Below are positions 61,028 to 64,000 of a stretch of DNA of 64,000 bases, one piece after another (position 1 is the first letter of the stretch; each line of letters starts with the position of its first letter). The notes under the pieces are model-generated. The model saw only the letters and a list, made by a program, of their open reading frames with translations. It was not told where the DNA came from and ran no database searches. The DNA is from Sphingopyxis macrogoltabida. Its GTDB lineage: Bacteria > Pseudomonadota > Alphaproteobacteria > Sphingomonadales > Sphingomonadaceae. The position numbers and the translations under genes are program-made. The stretch spans positions 933,001-997,000 of the forward strand of contig NZ_CP012700.1 in NCBI RefSeq assembly GCF_001307295.1. The letters run 5' to 3'.

Positions 61028-62731
61028 TCATGCTTCGATTGCCGCGCGTTCGCGCGCCCATTCGTCGAGGCTTTGTTCGAGCACCGGGATGGGCAGCGCC
61101 CCCTGGTCGAGGATGGCTTCGTGGAAATCGGCAAGTTCGAACTTCCGCCCCAGCGCGGCTTCGGCCTTGGCACGCAATTCGCGGAACTTCAGGCAGCCCC
61201 AGCGATAGCAGAGCGCCTGTCCAGGCAGGTCGGTGGCATAGCGCAAGATGTCGCTCGTCACCTGCTCGGGCTTTTCGAGCGTGTTGGCGCTCATATAGGC
61301 GTGCGCCTGATCGAGCGTCCAGCCGAGCGCGTTGAGTCCGGTGTCGACGACGAGCCGCTGCGACACGAACCGCTGGTGCGACAGGAAGCCGTAATACTCG
61401 TACGGGTTGTCGAAAAGACCCGCTTCCTCGCCGAGCCCCGACGCATATTCGGCCCATCCTTCGTTGAAGGCGGTCGAGATCAACAGGTTACGGCGAATTT
61501 CGGGAAGCGCCTCATTCTCCTGCTGGCGCGACAGATGAACGTGGTGGCCGGGAACCAGCTCGTGAAAGATAAGCGCCGCGGCGTTCATCTGCATCCGATC
61601 GGGGATACCGTTGCCGCTGTAATAATAGATGCCGTCGGCGCCGATCTCCTTCGGCTGCAAATAATAGCCGAAGGTCATTCCCGCCTCGAGTTCGGCGGGC
61701 AGGCGCTTCACAATGCCTTTGGCGAGCGGCGCCTTGCGAAACATGCGCGCGAACACCGGCGCCATGCGATCGAGATGGCGGTTATAGGTCGCCTCGAGCG
61801 CCTCGGCCGACGGCGCTTTCGCTTTCGGGTCGCGCGCCAGCAATTCGTGGAACGAGGCTTCGTCGCCGTTGTGGCCGAACTGTTCGACCCGCACGCGTTC
61901 CATCTCGGCGGCCAGCGCGGCGACTTCGTCGAGGCCGGTCTGGTGGAGGTCGGCGGGGTCGAGGTCGGCGCCGAGATGATAGCGCAGCCACAGGCGATAG
62001 GCGTCGGCGCCGCCCGGCTGGTGCATCATGCCCGCGGCTTCGGGCGCCGCGGCTTCATAATCGGGGCCGATCGTGTCGATCAGGCGCGCGAAGGCGGGCT
62101 TGAGCCGGGTTTCGACCAGCGTCGCGATCGCCGTGCGTGTCTCGTCGCTCGCGACGCGGTCGTCGACGGGAAGGATGGCGGCGACCGCCATCGAGCCATT
62201 GCCTTCCAACGCGCGGCGGGCACCAGGAAGCGCAGGCTTGGGCAGCCGCCAGCCGCGCCCGGCCTGTGCCTCGACACGTTCGCGCAGCGCCTCGACCAGA
62301 TCGGCGAAATCCCCAGCCAGCTTCAGGTAACGATCCGCCTCGGCGGGATCGGTCAGGTCGATCGGTGCGAACAGCATTTGCGGAACCATCGACAGGAACA
62401 GGCTGGAATAAGGCGCAATGCCGAAACTCGTCCACCAGCGCTGCGGTTCGTCGATTTCGGCGTCGAGCAGGCTGGCGAGGAAGGCGGCGGTCAGCCGGTC
62501 GGTGCGATCGAGCCCCGAAACATCGATGCTGTCCAGACGCTTGCGCCGGACCTGCGCCGCAGCCGCGACCGCTTCGGCTTCGGCGAGGTCGCCGCGGCCG
62601 AAGCCCATGACCTTCCGGCCAGCCGAGGAGGCGATGAAGGGGTCGCGCTCGAGCAAGGCTTCCCAGGTTTCGGTGACAAGCGCGTCGAGCGCCTGCTTCA
62701 CTTCTTCGATATTCGTCGGCACGCTCGTCAT
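61028..62731 (-). CDS. DUF885 metallopeptidase-like protein
   Basis: A 567-residue helical protein of the DUF885 family. The motif FHELVPGHHVHLSRQQE (HExxxGHH-like metal site) and the downstream STAFNEGWAEYASGLG Glu motif are the family's putative zinc ligands, related to M3/M32-type peptidases. No signal peptide. First gene of the minus-strand unit and overlapping the S9 peptidase start. Start ATG 62731 follows GACGGGAG. The exact bond cleaved is not established for the family. Confidence 0.87.
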   Translation of the reverse strand: MTSVPTNIEEVKQALDALVTETWEALLERDPFIASSAGRKVMGFGRGDLAEAEAVAAAAQVRRKRLDSIDVSGLDRTDRLTAAFLASLLDAEIDEPQRWWTSFGIAPYSSLFLSMVPQMLFAPIDLTDPAEADRYLKLAGDFADLVEALRERVEAQAGRGWRLPKPALPGARRALEGNGSMAVAAILPVDDRVASDETRTAIATLVETRLKPAFARLIDTIGPDYEAAAPEAAGMMHQPGGADAYRLWLRYHLGADLDPADLHQTGLDEVAALAAEMERVRVEQFGHNGDEASFHELLARDPKAKAPSAEALEATYNRHLDRMAPVFARMFRKAPLAKGIVKRLPAELEAGMTFGYYLQPKEIGADGIYYYSGNGIPDRMQMNAAALIFHELVPGHHVHLSRQQENEALPEIRRNLLISTAFNEGWAEYASGLGEEAGLFDNPYEYYGFLSHQRFVSQRLVVDTGLNALGWTLDQAHAYMSANTLEKPEQVTSDILRYATDLPGQALCYRWGCLKFRELRAKAEAALGRKFELADFHEAILDQGALPIPVLEQSLDEWARERAAIEA

Positions 62732-62778
62732 CTCCCGTCTGTTCTGGATGGGCAGCTTAACTGCGGACTGGACCGGCG

Positions 62779-62814
62779 GCTTAGCTTATCGTACAAAACT
62801 GTTTGTTAATCGTC
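62779..62814 (+). promoter_or_regulatory. candidate operator, copy between DUF885 and AraC genes
   Basis: GCTTAGC-N4-CGTACAAAACTGTT-N5-ATCGTC lies 48-83 bp before the DUF885 ATG and 29-64 bp before the regulator ATG. It is the partner of 58898-58933 (28 of 36 identical). The position suits control of both divergent genes. Confidence 0.6.
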
Positions 62815-62842
62815 GAATTCACGGCCTGCCGGGGAGAATGTC

Positions 62843-64000
62843 ATGCGATCGAGCCTTGTCGATGCCGGCACCGCCCCTGCCGATTCGGTGCCGACCCGGC
62901 GAATGGCGAAGCGGCGCGCGCGCACCGAACTCGCCGTCGGGTCGCGATCTGCGACGGCACTCGGATTTCGGCGCTTTGCGATCGCCGGCGACCTTCCCTC
63001 CATGTCGCTTAACTACGCGATGAAGGAATGGGCCGCGGAAGCTGCGCGGGATGCGGAGCGCGAAGTCGAAGCGGTCGAACCCTTGGGCGACCCCCATCAT
63101 TGCCGGGCCTATCCGGCAAAGGATATTGGCACCGGATATTTGGAGTGTTGCGGCCTGGCCGACGGGTTCCTGATCCATTTCAACGATATCACCCACGCGG
63201 CGCCCTATCCGATGTCCATGTCGGCGCCGGACGTGCTGCGGGTGCGCGTCGCAAGCGACGACGATGCCGAATATGTTGCGCCGCGTGGCGATCGCCTCGA
63301 CCTCAAGGGCGCTGGATGTGCGATCATCATCGAACCCGCCGGCATGCCGCCCGCCCAGGCCGTTTTTTCCGGCCATTGCCGGACCGCCAGCGCCTATATC
63401 CACCGCAGCGCGCTCCAGCGCCTTTACGCGGGGCGCGAACATGAACTGCCCGCCGTGCTGCAGGCCTTTGTCGCTGGCAACCTCCGCCAGACGGTCGCGC
63501 GGCGTTTGCCGCTCGGGGCAGGCTTCATCCGTTGCCTAGACGATCTGCACGCCTGCGACCTTACCGAACATAGCCGCCGCCTTTTCATCCGTTCGAAGGC
63601 CATCGAAATCCTCTGCCATGCCTTCAAAGCGATGGCACAGGAGGAGGATTTCGGGTCGCCCGAGGCATCGGCGCTGATGACGCGCGGGGTACTCAGGGCG
63701 CAGCGTCTGCTGATCGACAATTTCGTCAGCCCGCCGTCGCTCGACGATCTCGCGCGCGAGGCGGGGCTCAGCCGCAGCAGCCTGTGTGCCGGCTTTCGCC
63801 AGATCGTCGGCCAGACGGTGTTCGATTATGTCGCCGACCTTCGCATGCAGCACGCCCTCGCCTTGCTGAACCAGCGCGATGCCTCGATCACCGAGATTGC
63901 CTATGCGGTCGGGTACAGCCATCCGTCGAGCTTCTCGCTCGCGGTGCAGCGCCGTTTCGGCACCTCGCCGAGCGAATTGCGGCGGCGCGGACTGCCGGCG
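62843..64000 (+). CDS. AraC-family transcriptional regulator, 3' end missing
   Basis: At least 386 residues, still open at the window edge. The C-terminal region has two HTH motifs: LDDLAREAGLSRSSLCAGFR and ITEIAYAVGYSHPSSFSLAV, followed by RRFGTSPSELRRRG, the PchR/AraC pattern. The N-terminal domain has no recognised ligand-binding motif. ATG 62843 has GGGGAG seven bases upstream; an internal ATG at 63002 would remove a basic N-terminal extension. It is divergent from the DUF885-S9-receptor-MFS genes and is the likely regulator of them. Confidence 0.88.
   Translation, partial: MRSSLVDAGTAPADSVPTRRMAKRRARTELAVGSRSATALGFRRFAIAGDLPSMSLNYAMKEWAAEAARDAEREVEAVEPLGDPHHCRAYPAKDIGTGYLECCGLADGFLIHFNDITHAAPYPMSMSAPDVLRVRVASDDDAEYVAPRGDRLDLKGAGCAIIIEPAGMPPAQAVFSGHCRTASAYIHRSALQRLYAGREHELPAVLQAFVAGNLRQTVARRLPLGAGFIRCLDDLHACDLTEHSRRLFIRSKAIEILCHAFKAMAQEEDFGSPEASALMTRGVLRAQRLLIDNFVSPPSLDDLAREAGLSRSSLCAGFRQIVGQTVFDYVADLRMQHALALLNQRDASITEIAYAVGYSHPSSFSLAVQRRFGTSPSELRRRGLPA

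Overview
The window is high-GC, densely packed DNA that looks like a Sphingomonadales chromosome (Sphingopyxis, Sphingomonas or Erythrobacter type). This rests on the infA-maf-rng-yacG-tRNA-Phe order, the PEP-CTERM/exosortase A (XrtA) gene set, the style of the TonB-dependent receptor, and many short palindromic intergenic elements. Genus is an inference. No rRNA, CRISPR array, insertion sequence or prophage was found.

Layout. 1-10.8 kb: two alpha/beta hydrolases overlapping tail to tail (one cut by the window edge, one PhaZ-like), small envelope proteins, malate synthase G, a DUF5694-like protein, a stand-alone TonB C-terminal domain protein, a spermidine synthase-like protein, and an arginine succinyltransferase (AST) operon made of an M20 hydrolase, astA and astB. 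10.8-19.2 kb: a REP doublet, a DmeR/DmeF-type nickel/cobalt sensor and efflux pair, an SDR, a GMC oxidoreductase with a four-cysteine motif, trhO, an orphan HTH-like protein, a methyltransferase and trxB. 19.2-40.3 kb: a large XrtA exopolysaccharide/protein-sorting locus. Its minus-strand arm holds two hydrolases, an acyl carrier protein and a FemAB/GNAT protein. Its plus-strand arm holds acyl-CoA ligase, PLP decarboxylase, export lipoprotein, chain-length protein, tyrosine kinase, outer-membrane barrel, ATPase, deacetylase, FemAB, glycosyltransferase, XrtA-EpsI fusion, amidotransferase, a second FemAB-like protein and a cupin/JmjC-like protein. 40.4-42.6 kb: infA-maf-rng-yacG and tRNA-Phe.

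42.6-55.2 kb: after an AT-rich gap come an OmpR/histidine kinase pair, a LuxR-type regulator and a lone receiver protein. A 1921-residue animal-type haem peroxidase with RTX repeats follows, then a terminator-like hairpin and a type I secretion ABC transporter and HlyD adaptor. The peroxidase resembles the MopA class associated with Mn(II) oxidation; that function is an inference. 55.2-64 kb: a minus-strand locus of DUF885 metallopeptidase-like protein, S9A prolyl oligopeptidase, TonB-dependent receptor and MFS transporter, divergent from an AraC-family regulator that runs off the window. The intergenic regions before the DUF885 gene and before the receptor gene share a 36-bp block (28 of 36 identical by eye). 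It is a candidate operator linking the regulator to both transcription units, and this locus with the peroxidase system is the most promising material for follow-up.
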